A stretch of 56,007 nucleotides of DNA from Candidatus Treponema merdequi (GTDB lineage: Bacteria > Spirochaetota > Spirochaetia > Treponematales > Treponemataceae), in NCBI GenBank assembly GCA_018064525.1, contig JAGHVB010000057.1, forward strand, positions 1 to 56,007, read 5' to 3'. Made by a program: the position numbers and the translations under genes. The notes beneath the pieces were generated by a model. The model worked only from the letters and a program-made list of their open reading frames with translations, did not search any database and was not told where the DNA came from. Of the stretch, positions 41,665-50,924 are shown piece after piece; the stretch's first letter is position 1; every line of letters begins with the position of its first letter.

Positions 41665-44520
41665 ATGAACATAAATCCGGTTGATGGTGAAAAAATTGTT
41701 GTCCGCGGGGCACGCGAGCACAATCTGCAGAATATTGATGTTGAAATTCCGCGCAATAAACTTGTTGTTGTTTCCGGTCTTTCTGGTTCTGGAAAATCAA
41801 GTTTTGCATTTGATACGCTTTTTGCAGAAGGACAGAGGCGTTATGTTGAAAGTCTTTCGTCGTATGCGCGCCAGTTTCTGGGAACTATGGACAAGCCGGA
41901 TGTTGATTTTATTGAAGGACTTTCTCCTGCAATTTCAATTGAACAGAAAACGACTCATAAAAATCCGCGTTCCACTGTTGGAACTGTGACAGAAATATAT
42001 GACTACTACAGACTTTTGTATGCAAGAGTTGGAACTGCGCATTGTCCTAACTGCGGAAAAGAAATTCATGAACAGTCTGTCGATCAGATTATTGATACGA
42101 TTCTTTCGTGGCCGGCAGGAACAAAGATTCAGATTCTGTCTCCTGTAATCCGTGGAAAAAAAGGTGAGCATCAGAAAGTTATTGAAGATGCAATCAAGTC
42201 TGGTTTTGCGAGAGCGCGGATTGACGGCGTGATGGCAGAACTTGATAATTCCATCAAACTCGACAAGCAGAAAAAACATACAATCGAACTTGTAATTGAC
42301 CGCATCGTTCTCAAAGAAGACATCAGAAAACGACTTTCAGATTCTGTAGAGACTGCTTTAACAAGTGCAAACGGAATTATTCTTGTTACTCGTGGAACTG
42401 GTAAAGAAGGCGATGATTACAGCGAGACGATGTTCTCTCAGAAGAACGCGTGTCCTGACTGTGGTATTTCTGTTCCTGAACTTCAGCCGAGATTATTTTC
42501 TTTCAACAATCCTTTCGGTGCGTGTCCAGAATGTACGGGTCTTGGTGAAAAAATGGAATTTGATCTTGACCTCATCATTCCAGACAGAACTTTATCTTAT
42601 AACGAAAATGCAATTCTCCCGTATAAACCGACGAGCGTCTGGATTACAACTTTAATGCAGGCACTCGCAGATGAATATGGTTTTACTCTCGACACTCCGA
42701 TTAATAAACTTACAAAAAAACAGTTTGATGTAATCGTAAACGGAAGTGACAAAGTCCTTCACTGGAAATACATCAAGACAAACGGCACCGGAACTTCTGA
42801 ATACAATGAGCCGTGGCCTGGAATGTTCAGTGAATTGAAACGCCGTTATGCAGAAGCGTGGGGCGACAACATGAAAGAATATTATCAGAAGTGGATGTCG
42901 CACAAAGAATGTTCCTGCTGTCACGGAAAAAAATTAAGACCTGAAGCACTCGGCGTTACAGTCGGAAATAAAAATATAAATGAACTTTGTGAACTTTCTG
43001 TCAGTGATTCACTTGAGTTTTTTGAAAAATTAAAGCTTACAAAAACACAGAAAGAAATTTCTCATCAGATATTAAAAGAAATAACATCAAGACTTACATT
43101 CTTGAAAAATGTCGGACTCGATTATCTGACTCTCGACCGTAGTGCCGGAACTCTGTCCGGAGGAGAAGCTCAGAGAATCAGACTTGCAACTCAGATCGGT
43201 TCGGCTCTTACAGGTGTTATGTACATTCTTGATGAACCTTCAATCGGACTTCATCAGCGCGACAACCAGAGACTTATAGATACTCTTTTGTATCTCAGAA
43301 ACCTTAAGAATACTGTTATCGTTGTTGAACACGACGAACAGACTCTTCGTACTGCAGACTGGATTGTAGACATCGGTCCTGGCGCTGGTGTTCACGGCGG
43401 AAAAGTAATGGCATCAGGAACTCCTGAGCAGGTGATGAAAGTTAAAGACAGCGTTACTGGCCGCTATCTTGCAGGTCTTATTACGATGCCTCTTCCAGAA
43501 AAAAGAAGAAAAGGAAACGGAAACTTTCTGACTATTACCGGTGTCAGTGAACACAATTTGAAAAATGTAGATATTTCGATTCCGCTTGGAGCGATGACCT
43601 GCATTACTGGTGTCAGTGGAAGCGGAAAATCAACTTTGCTCAGTGATGTTCTTTATCCGGCCGTGTCAAACAGCCTTATGCGTTCCACTTTACCAGTCGG
43701 AAAATACAAGAAAATCGACGGACTCAAAAACATCGATAAAGTAATCAACATTGACCAGAGTCCGATCGGAAGAACTCCGCGCTCAAACCCTGCAACTTAT
43801 GTCGGTGTATTTGATGAGATCAGAGATTTATTTGCATCTCTCCCTGAAGCAAAAGCACGCGGTTACAAAAAAGGAAGATTCAGCTTTAATGTCAAAGGCG
43901 GAAGATGTGAAAACTGCCAGGGTGCCGGAACCATTACAATCGAAATGAACTTTCTGCCTGATGTTTTCATCAAATGTGATGTCTGCGGCGGAAAGCGTTT
44001 TAACAAAGAAACTCTTGATATTTTATATAAAGGAAAAAGTATTACTGATGTTCTTGATATGACAATTGAAGATGCGTGTGAATTTTTTGCACACATTCCG
44101 CATCTGTCGAGAAAACTTGAAATGCTAAAGTCCGTTGGTCTTGGATACATTCAGCTTGGACAGTCTGCATTGACTCTGTCGGGTGGAGAAGCTCAGCGTG
44201 TTAAACTCGCAAATGAACTTGCCCGCGTATCAACTGGAAAGACTCTGTACATTCTCGATGAACCGACAACAGGACTTCACTTTGCAGATGTAAAGCAGCT
44301 CATGGGTGTTTTGCAGCGTCTTGTTGATCAGGGTAATACTGTCGTGATGATTGAACATAATCTTGATGTCATTACTCAGTCTGATTATCTGATTGACCTT
44401 GGTCCTGAAGGCGGTTTCAGAGGTGGAACAGTTGTAGCAACTGGAACTCCTGAAGAAGTGGCTGAAGTTAAGCAAAGTTATACAGGGCAGTTTGTAAAAG
44501 AAGTTTTGAAGGGAAATTAG
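41665..44520 (+). CDS. uvrA: Excinuclease ABC subunit A
   Basis: A 951-residue UvrA, the damage-recognition ATPase of nucleotide excision repair. Two ABC modules: Walker A GLSGSGKSSFAFDTLF and GVSGSGKSTLLSDVLY; ABC signatures TLSGGEAQRIRLATQIGSAL and TLSGGEAQRVKLANELARVS; Walker B MYILDEPSIGLHQRD and LYILDEPTTGLHFADV. Zinc-binding cysteine modules are intact: CPNCGKEI, CPDCG...CPECTG, CSCCHGKKL and CENCQGAG...CDVCGGKRF. The length matches the family. Its TAG stop is embedded in a TTAGGAA repeat. It has no ribosome site. Confidence 0.97.
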   Translation: MNINPVDGEKIVVRGAREHNLQNIDVEIPRNKLVVVSGLSGSGKSSFAFDTLFAEGQRRYVESLSSYARQFLGTMDKPDVDFIEGLSPAISIEQKTTHKNPRSTVGTVTEIYDYYRLLYARVGTAHCPNCGKEIHEQSVDQIIDTILSWPAGTKIQILSPVIRGKKGEHQKVIEDAIKSGFARARIDGVMAELDNSIKLDKQKKHTIELVIDRIVLKEDIRKRLSDSVETALTSANGIILVTRGTGKEGDDYSETMFSQKNACPDCGISVPELQPRLFSFNNPFGACPECTGLGEKMEFDLDLIIPDRTLSYNENAILPYKPTSVWITTLMQALADEYGFTLDTPINKLTKKQFDVIVNGSDKVLHWKYIKTNGTGTSEYNEPWPGMFSELKRRYAEAWGDNMKEYYQKWMSHKECSCCHGKKLRPEALGVTVGNKNINELCELSVSDSLEFFEKLKLTKTQKEISHQILKEITSRLTFLKNVGLDYLTLDRSAGTLSGGEAQRIRLATQIGSALTGVMYILDEPSIGLHQRDNQRLIDTLLYLRNLKNTVIVVEHDEQTLRTADWIVDIGPGAGVHGGKVMASGTPEQVMKVKDSVTGRYLAGLITMPLPEKRRKGNGNFLTITGVSEHNLKNVDISIPLGAMTCITGVSGSGKSTLLSDVLYPAVSNSLMRSTLPVGKYKKIDGLKNIDKVINIDQSPIGRTPRSNPATYVGVFDEIRDLFASLPEAKARGYKKGRFSFNVKGGRCENCQGAGTITIEMNFLPDVFIKCDVCGGKRFNKETLDILYKGKSITDVLDMTIEDACEFFAHIPHLSRKLEMLKSVGLGYIQLGQSALTLSGGEAQRVKLANELARVSTGKTLYILDEPTTGLHFADVKQLMGVLQRLVDQGNTVVMIEHNLDVITQSDYLIDLGPEGGFRGGTVVATGTPEEVAEVKQSYTGQFVKEVLKGN

Positions 44521-44569
44521 GAATTAGGAATTGGAAATTAGGAATTAGGAATTAGGAATTGGGAAAGGA
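44512..44569 (+). repeat. TTAGGAA heptamer repeat between uvrA and lptD-like gene
   Basis: Seven consecutive 7-base units (mostly TTAGGAA, with TTGGAAA variants) start inside the uvrA stop and run to the ribosome site (GGGAAAGGA) of the next gene, so the repeat fills the whole 51-base gap. Same unit as at 30473. Confidence 0.8.
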
Positions 44570-44571
44570 TT

Positions 44572-47500
44572 TTGAAGGGTAAAAGGGCTGAATGGTGGAA
44601 TAGATTTTTCTCGGGTTTTGGCAAAAAGATAATCTGCTTTTTGCTTGCGGGGGTAATCTGCTCTGCAGGGCTTTTTGCTCAGGGTAAAAAGGATTCTAAA
44701 AAGAAATCTGATGAACAGACTGAAGCTGTTGAAGAAAAAACTGTCGTAACGATTTTAAATGCGCTTAAATCTTCCAATTCAAAGGGAAAAGATAAAGATG
44801 ATGATCTTATTCTTTTTGAAGGGAATGTTAAAATCTCTGTTGAAAAAGGGCAGACAAAAACAATCATCAGCGCAGAAACCATAAGTTACAGCCGCAAGCA
44901 CGAAATGCTTTATGCAGAAGGAAATGTCAATCTTGAACAGACAGATAAAAGCGGTTCAGTTTCTGACATCAGTGCAACAAGTGTTCTTTTTAATACATCA
45001 ACTCTCGAAGGAATTTTCGATTCCGGTCGAGTAATTCAGGCAGAAACAAATTCCCTTAATTTACCTTCAGGGTCAACATTAGTTGTAGGCTCAGAAGTTT
45101 TTGCCCGTAATCATTCTGGAACAATTGCTTTCAAAAAAGGCGAACTTACTTTCTGTAATGACGAACATCCGCACTGGAAAATCAAGGCTTCAAGAATCTG
45201 GCTTCTGCCAGGAAATGAATTTGCTTTTTTCAATGCAGTTTTATATATGGACCATATACCGGTATTTTATCTTCCTGCGTTTTATTACCCGAAAGATGAA
45301 TTGATTTTTAATCCGGTGTTTGCATACAAAAACAGACAGGGATTTACAGTTCAGACTACAACATATCTTTACGGAAGAAAACCTCTTGAAGAGCCTTCAA
45401 CTTCGACTTCAACTTCATCAGAAGAAGATCTGGCAAAATATTTTAATTTTGTAAAACCAACAAGACTTATGAATCAGGAACTTCAGGGTATTGTACTTCA
45501 TAATCTTGATACTCCTTATACAGGCGATACTTCTTCGTATGCAAAGATAATGCTTGACTGGTATTCCAATCTTGGGCTTGGTGTAGGTCTTGATACAAAA
45601 TTTACACCGAAAAAGATTTTAAACCAGCTTGAAGCAGGTTTTATGCTTGGATTTGGAAATACAATTTTCCAGTCTGGAAATCCAGCTGTTTATCTTCCTT
45701 TTGATTCAAAAGGTGTAAGACATTATGACAATTCAAATTTTATGGGAATTGAAATTCCGTTCAGATATCGGGCAGCTTTTAAAATTGGAATTTCAGAACC
45801 TTTTTCACTGACTCTTTCTCTGCCAATTTATTCTGATCCGTTTTTTAATTATGATTACGGCGACAGAAAAGAAACAATGGACTGGTTTTCATATCTGTTG
45901 AATAATCCTCTTTCTGAAAATACAACAATTACGGAACAGCAGAAACTTGATGCTGCAGAAATTACTTCTTTTACATGGGATTTAACGGGAAATTATTCTG
46001 TAAATCTTCCGGAAGTTTTAAAACCATATATTAATACACTTTCTTTTTCATCTTTCAATTCTGCGATTGTTTTTGCAACAAAAACTGTAGATCAGTCAAA
46101 AGGATATATTTCAAATGATATCTATCAGTTTACGCCAGAAAGAAAATTCTTTTATCCTTCACAGATTACTCCTTTTAAGACAAGCATGAATATAAGCGGA
46201 ACCATTTTCTCGATTGGCAGTTCAAAATCCAGGCAGACAAAAGAAATTACTTACCCTGTAGAATTAAAACCTTCTTCAGAACTTATTCCGGACTCTAAGA
46301 AAAAAGCAGATGAAAATAAATCAGAAGATGAAGAAAGTTCAAATGAAATACAAAATGAAAATAAAGGATTTGATTACGCAGTTAACGGAATGCCTTTAAT
46401 CGATTTTACACCTGATGTAACTGGAACTTCTACTCAGGATATATCTTTTGATTTAAATTATTCGATTTCTCCGGACTTTGTTTCACAGCTTACATATTCA
46501 CCGGTAAATTTAAATGTCGGATCAGACTTTAAGTGGGATCAGATTCAGTCATCATATATTGCTGTAAAAGTACCGGTTACATTAAATGATACACTTTCAA
46601 TTAAAAATAATTTTATTTCGATGACAAACTCATTTACATTTACTCCCGTGTATCAGACTCATCCGTATATTTCAACAGATTCAAAATACGGTGGTTATTC
46701 TGAATCCGAAATCGCATCAATGAAAAAATCAGATTATTCTGCAACATCAATGGAAATTTCAAATACAAACAGAATTTCATTTAAACCTTTTGCTTATTAT
46801 AATATGTTTAAGGATTCTGGAATTTCATACAACACTGGAATTAAATTTTTAAGAACAAAATTTATTGGTGATGAAAAAAATCCTGAGTGGGATACACTTA
46901 CAGTAGACTGGGAAAATGAAGATTCAATAACCCAGCATTCTCTTGATTTTACTCTTGCCGCAACAGAACTTGACGGTGATTTTAAACAGAGTCTTACAAT
47001 CACATCAACACTTCCACCTCAGATTTCGAAATATTATGGAACTTTAAAACTTGATTTTCCTTTTGTAAATGCGACGTTTGACTGTGGTGTAAGTCAGAAA
47101 AGTAAAACAGATAGGGAATGGAAAAAAGAACCTTTCAGACAGGGACTTACAGTTTCCCTTTTTAATAATAAACTTAATTTCTCTGAAAGCTATAATTATG
47201 ATCTGGAGAAAGGGCAGTATGATTCATTGAAATTGTCTTTGTCTTATGCAGGACTACAGGCCGCATACACAATGAAATATACAAACTCATACCGGTTTGA
47301 ATCTACAGGCTGGGTTCAGAATACAGAACAGGATTTTTTGCCGTATTCTGCAAGTCTTGCATATTCAACTCCGTCAAAAACTTTTAAGACATGGAAAAAC
47401 AGAATCAGTATTGCTCCAAATCTTTCTACAAGTTTAGTAGTTGATTTTATCAGACCGACAAACAGTTATTTTATTTTTTCACCAGGCATAACATTCAGAA

Positions 47501-47889
47501 TTAATGAATTTCTTGATATTACATTCAGTGCGACTTCCAGAAATGATGTGCTTTACAGATATGTTCAGTCTGCACTTGGATATCCTGATAGAATTCCTGG
47601 TGAACAGAATATTTTTACAGACTTGTGCAATTCTTTCAGATTTGATGATGAGCGTCTTAGAAAAGCCAGTGGATTTAAGTTAAAATCATTTAATCTTACG
47701 ATTACTCATGATCTTCATGACTGGGATTTAAAAAGTGAATTTAAAATTGAACCGCGTCTTATAACAGATTCAAATGGAAAACAGAATTATGACTTTAGTC
47801 CGTATTTTTCCATTTCGATTGTATGGCGGCCAATGGACAGTATGAAGACAGAAATTCTTGATGAATATGGCGAATGGAAATTAAAATAA
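44572..47889 (+). CDS. lptD: LptD/OstA-family outer-membrane protein
   Basis: A 1105-residue outer-membrane protein. The TTG at 44572 is accepted as start: AAGGA lies just upstream, if close, and a signal segment follows (IICFLLAGVICSAGLFAQ, about residues 20-37). Residues about 75-140 form an OstA/LptA-like beta-jellyroll (ILFEGNVKISVEKG; LYAEGNVNLEQTDKSG). Then IPVFYLPAFYYPKDELIFNP, an LptD signature, and a long C-terminal beta-barrel. A Lys/Glu/Asp/Asn-rich insertion (about 570-600) breaks the barrel region. LptD inserts LPS in other bacteria; treponemes generally lack classical LPS, so the cargo here may be another glycolipid. A long nested hairpin follows. Confidence 0.87.
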   Translation: MKGKRAEWWNRFFSGFGKKIICFLLAGVICSAGLFAQGKKDSKKKSDEQTEAVEEKTVVTILNALKSSNSKGKDKDDDLILFEGNVKISVEKGQTKTIISAETISYSRKHEMLYAEGNVNLEQTDKSGSVSDISATSVLFNTSTLEGIFDSGRVIQAETNSLNLPSGSTLVVGSEVFARNHSGTIAFKKGELTFCNDEHPHWKIKASRIWLLPGNEFAFFNAVLYMDHIPVFYLPAFYYPKDELIFNPVFAYKNRQGFTVQTTTYLYGRKPLEEPSTSTSTSSEEDLAKYFNFVKPTRLMNQELQGIVLHNLDTPYTGDTSSYAKIMLDWYSNLGLGVGLDTKFTPKKILNQLEAGFMLGFGNTIFQSGNPAVYLPFDSKGVRHYDNSNFMGIEIPFRYRAAFKIGISEPFSLTLSLPIYSDPFFNYDYGDRKETMDWFSYLLNNPLSENTTITEQQKLDAAEITSFTWDLTGNYSVNLPEVLKPYINTLSFSSFNSAIVFATKTVDQSKGYISNDIYQFTPERKFFYPSQITPFKTSMNISGTIFSIGSSKSRQTKEITYPVELKPSSELIPDSKKKADENKSEDEESSNEIQNENKGFDYAVNGMPLIDFTPDVTGTSTQDISFDLNYSISPDFVSQLTYSPVNLNVGSDFKWDQIQSSYIAVKVPVTLNDTLSIKNNFISMTNSFTFTPVYQTHPYISTDSKYGGYSESEIASMKKSDYSATSMEISNTNRISFKPFAYYNMFKDSGISYNTGIKFLRTKFIGDEKNPEWDTLTVDWENEDSITQHSLDFTLAATELDGDFKQSLTITSTLPPQISKYYGTLKLDFPFVNATFDCGVSQKSKTDREWKKEPFRQGLTVSLFNNKLNFSESYNYDLEKGQYDSLKLSLSYAGLQAAYTMKYTNSYRFESTGWVQNTEQDFLPYSASLAYSTPSKTFKTWKNRISIAPNLSTSLVVDFIRPTNSYFIFSPGITFRINEFLDITFSATSRNDVLYRYVQSALGYPDRIPGEQNIFTDLCNSFRFDDERLRKASGFKLKSFNLTITHDLHDWDLKSEFKIEPRLITDSNGKQNYDFSPYFSISIVWRPMDSMKTEILDEYGEWKLK

Positions 47890-47969
47890 ATATCAGGACT
47901 GACTTTGCAGAATGTCAGAAAGTTAAAGACATTTATTGTGACATTCTGCAGAATCATTCACTGATATTT
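47888..47969. terminator. Nested inverted repeats between lptD-like and GH3 genes
   Basis: Outer arms AAATATCAG (47888-47896) and CTGATATTT (47961-47969); inner arms TGCAGAATGTCA (47906-47917) and TGACATTCTGCA (47939-47950), all exact. T runs are short, so termination is probable but not certain. Confidence 0.6.
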
Positions 47970-47970
47970 A

Positions 47971-50709
47971 TCAGATTTTTGTAAATTTGATTTCTTTAAG
48001 TTTAAGACCGCTTTGTGCAAAGAACAGGCTTAGAATTAAAAAGCGCGGAAGCTGCCTCTGAAATTCAATTTTATCAGAAACTTCTTTACCATCGCTTCCG
48101 TTAAATGCAAAAGTATAAATGTGAACACCGTTCCACAAAAGGCTTACATTAATCTGTGCAACTTCGTTTCCGTTTGCAGTTCCAATAAGTTCCATTCTGT
48201 ATTTTGTTTCATCTTTGTTTGAAACACCAAATCCAAATGAATTTCCGCGTGATGTATTTACTTTATCAAGTGGAATTGTAAGACCGTCATACAAATCATA
48301 GTAAACAATTTTGTCTGCTGATTTATCCATTGCCATTTCTGGTCTGTGGATGATCTTAACTTTGTCTTTTTTGCCGTTCATTCTTTTCTGGGCATTTGAT
48401 TTTTTTACAAACTTTATGATATTGTATGCACTTCGTAAAACTTCATCGTGGCTGATTGAGCCGTCTTTGAGAGAGGCAAGTGTATTGTCGTTCATCGTAT
48501 TGATGATTGCTTCAGGGACAACCATGTATAAGTCATTCTGAGCTCTCATCTGCTGTGCGACATTTGCCTTTTGCGGTTCTTTGCCTTCTTCATTTGCGAC
48601 TGCCCACCAGTCTGTCATCAGAATTCCGTCAAAACCCCAGTCCTTTCTGAGAACTAAAGTATCAAGATCAAAATTTCCGGCTGTCCACATTCCATTTACA
48701 GAACCGTAAGAAGTCATGATTACATTTGCTCCGGCTTTTACAGCCATTTCAAAAGGTGTAAAATAAATTTCCCTTAATGCTCTTGCGCTTACTGTTGAAT
48801 TGGAACTTCTTCTTCCTTTTTCCTGATTGTTGCAGCAGAAATGTTTTAATGAACCGGTTACATTTTGAGAAGCAAGACCTTTGATGATTGATGCGGAAAA
48901 AACTCCGGAAAGGTAAGGGTCTTCTGAAAAGTATTCAAAGTTTCTTCCGTTGAGAGGATGGCGTCTGATGTTGATACCAGGGCCGAGAAGTACTTCAATT
49001 TTGTTATAAAGCATTTCAAGTGCAAGATATTCATAAAGTTCCTGTACAAGTTTCGGGTTGAAAGTGCATGCTTCAAGAGTTCCGTTAGGAAGTGAAAATG
49101 CCTGTGCTCCAGAGTCCATTCTGATTCCGGATGGACCGTCTGTACAGCAGGCAACGGCAATACCTTTTGCCTTAAGTTTTTCAGAAACACCTCCAAAAGC
49201 ACCTCCTGTACCAGGAGTAACTTTCGGGCTTCCCATTCCTTCACCGCGCACTAAAACTTCAAGGTCTGTGTCATCAAGTGTTTCGAGAACAGAAACAATT
49301 TCTTTATCAAGATCATTTCTTTTTGTAAAGTCTTTGATATTTTTAAGTTCTTCTTCGCGATGTATGTTCTGATATGGAACTATTGCTTCTACTTTTTCGT
49401 TTTCAAAACCTGGAGTTCCGTCTTCCTGTATTTTTGCTTTAAGTCTTTCAAAAGATTTTACAGGTTTTAATGCATCAGAAACTTTTTCTAAAACGATAGT
49501 CTTATCAAGAGAGAATTCTCCGACTTTAACAAGATTTCTTATGCTGGTACCTGCAAAAATTTCATAAAGACCGTCTTCGCAGACAAAGCAATCGACATTT
49601 CCGGTAATTCCTGTATCATCAAAAGATCTGATTCTTGAAAGATCAAAATTAAAAGAAAGTTTTTCAATTTTTTCTGGTTTGAGTTCTTTTGTCTTTTTAA
49701 AATCGGCAAGAACAAGTTCTGGTTTTGAAAGTTTTGCCTGAGGCTGTTTTACATAAACCTGAATGGTTTCTTTTGCTTTAAAATTTCCTGTGTTCTGAAC
49801 GACAACATCAAAGTTTACTTCCGGAATTTCTTTTGCGGCATTGAATTCAAAATATTCAGAATCAAAATCAAATCTGGAATAGGTAAGTCCGTAACCAAAC
49901 GGATAGAGAACTCTGTCTTTTCCGGCTGTTTCAAAATATCTGTATCCGACATAAATATCTTCTGCATAGACATTTTCAAATTCATCGCCAAAGTTTTTTG
50001 AAGAAGGGTAGTCAGAAATCTTTTTTGCTATTGTATCGCAAAGTTTTCCTGATGGACTTGTTTTTCCTGTCAGAATATCGGCAATTCCAAGTCCGCCGAT
50101 CATTCCTCCCTGCCATGTATACAAAACTGAATCGATATTGAATTCCTTTACAAAATTCATATCGATGATATTTCCTGTATTTAAAATGACAGCAACTTTA
50201 TTAAACGCATTTCTGACTTTTTTAATCATATCCGTTTCTTCATCAGTCAGAAACCATGAACCTTTTCCTTCAAAGTTGTCTTTGTCTTCGCCCGCAGTCC
50301 TTCCGATAATAACTATGGCAACATCATTTTTTGCGCTTATCTTTTTACAGAGTTCATCTGTTAAAGGCATTTCTTTCTGACACCATGGTTCTGCACCCCA
50401 TCCTTCGCCTGTAACAAATGGATTTTCTTTTTCCCATTCTTTATAAATATTTTCAAGTTCTTCATCGACAGTTACGGTTTTTGAAAGTTTAAGTCCTTCT
50501 GTAATTCCATAGACATGGTTTACATTTACCATTCCCCCGGAACCTGTACCGCTTTTATAATAATTATGCTGAATGCGTCCAAAAACAGCTGCACGGCATC
50601 CTTTCTTTAAAGGTAAAACCTGATTCTTATTTTCAAGAAGTACACATCCTTCACGAATTACTTCCCTTGATTTTTCAATATATTTATTCCAGTCTAAAAT
50701 TTTAGTCAT
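47971..50709 (-). CDS. Glycoside hydrolase family 3 enzyme, permuted domain order
   Basis: A 912-residue GH3 enzyme, probably beta-glucosidase or related. No signal peptide, so cytoplasmic. The usual order is reversed: the alpha/beta sandwich comes first (EGCVLLENKNQVLPLKKG, AIVIIGRTAGEDKDNFE, LYTWQGGMIGGLGIADIL, LYPFGYGLTYSRF), then a fibronectin III-like domain (about 280-400), then the TIM barrel (CTDGPSGIRMDSGAQA, LLGPGINIRRHPLNGRNFEYFSEDP, SLKHFCCNNQE, VIMTSYGSVNG). The catalytic Asp is in GILMTDWWAV near residue 698. A C-terminal beta domain of about 130 residues follows. The permuted order is known from rumen GH3 enzymes. AAGGAG precedes the ATG. Confidence 0.9.
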   Translation of the reverse strand: MTKILDWNKYIEKSREVIREGCVLLENKNQVLPLKKGCRAAVFGRIQHNYYKSGTGSGGMVNVNHVYGITEGLKLSKTVTVDEELENIYKEWEKENPFVTGEGWGAEPWCQKEMPLTDELCKKISAKNDVAIVIIGRTAGEDKDNFEGKGSWFLTDEETDMIKKVRNAFNKVAVILNTGNIIDMNFVKEFNIDSVLYTWQGGMIGGLGIADILTGKTSPSGKLCDTIAKKISDYPSSKNFGDEFENVYAEDIYVGYRYFETAGKDRVLYPFGYGLTYSRFDFDSEYFEFNAAKEIPEVNFDVVVQNTGNFKAKETIQVYVKQPQAKLSKPELVLADFKKTKELKPEKIEKLSFNFDLSRIRSFDDTGITGNVDCFVCEDGLYEIFAGTSIRNLVKVGEFSLDKTIVLEKVSDALKPVKSFERLKAKIQEDGTPGFENEKVEAIVPYQNIHREEELKNIKDFTKRNDLDKEIVSVLETLDDTDLEVLVRGEGMGSPKVTPGTGGAFGGVSEKLKAKGIAVACCTDGPSGIRMDSGAQAFSLPNGTLEACTFNPKLVQELYEYLALEMLYNKIEVLLGPGINIRRHPLNGRNFEYFSEDPYLSGVFSASIIKGLASQNVTGSLKHFCCNNQEKGRRSSNSTVSARALREIYFTPFEMAVKAGANVIMTSYGSVNGMWTAGNFDLDTLVLRKDWGFDGILMTDWWAVANEEGKEPQKANVAQQMRAQNDLYMVVPEAIINTMNDNTLASLKDGSISHDEVLRSAYNIIKFVKKSNAQKRMNGKKDKVKIIHRPEMAMDKSADKIVYYDLYDGLTIPLDKVNTSRGNSFGFGVSNKDETKYRMELIGTANGNEVAQINVSLLWNGVHIYTFAFNGSDGKEVSDKIEFQRQLPRFLILSLFFAQSGLKLKEIKFTKI

Positions 50710-50882
50710 CTGTAAAACTCCTTAAAATAGCAGTTAAGTGGAATTTTATAAAAATGTAATTTTTATGTATATAAATTAAAACTTTAAAAAATATAGCAGA
50801 TAAAAAAACAATATGCCATATAGACATCAAAATTGACATAATTAATGCGGTATTTACCCGATAAAAAAAGATAAAATCTTTA

Positions 50883-50902
50883 CGGACTGTGGAAAGTGTC
50901 CG
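50883..50902. promoter_or_regulatory. Short inverted repeat in GH3 / 7TM divergent region
   Basis: CGGAC (50883-50887) and GTCCG (50898-50902) flank 10 bases, between two divergent genes and just upstream of the candidate -10 of the plus-strand gene. It may be an operator; weak evidence. Confidence 0.3.
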
Positions 50903-50912
50903 CTAAATCCTA

Positions 50913-50918
50913 TATACT
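50913..50918 (+). promoter_or_regulatory. Candidate leaderless -10 of the SpoIIE-like gene
   Basis: TATACT ends exactly 6 bases before the ATG at 50925. The surrounding CTATATACTTT matches the nfeD upstream region. No good -35 and no ribosome site. Confidence 0.4.
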
Positions 50919-50924
50919 TTGATT

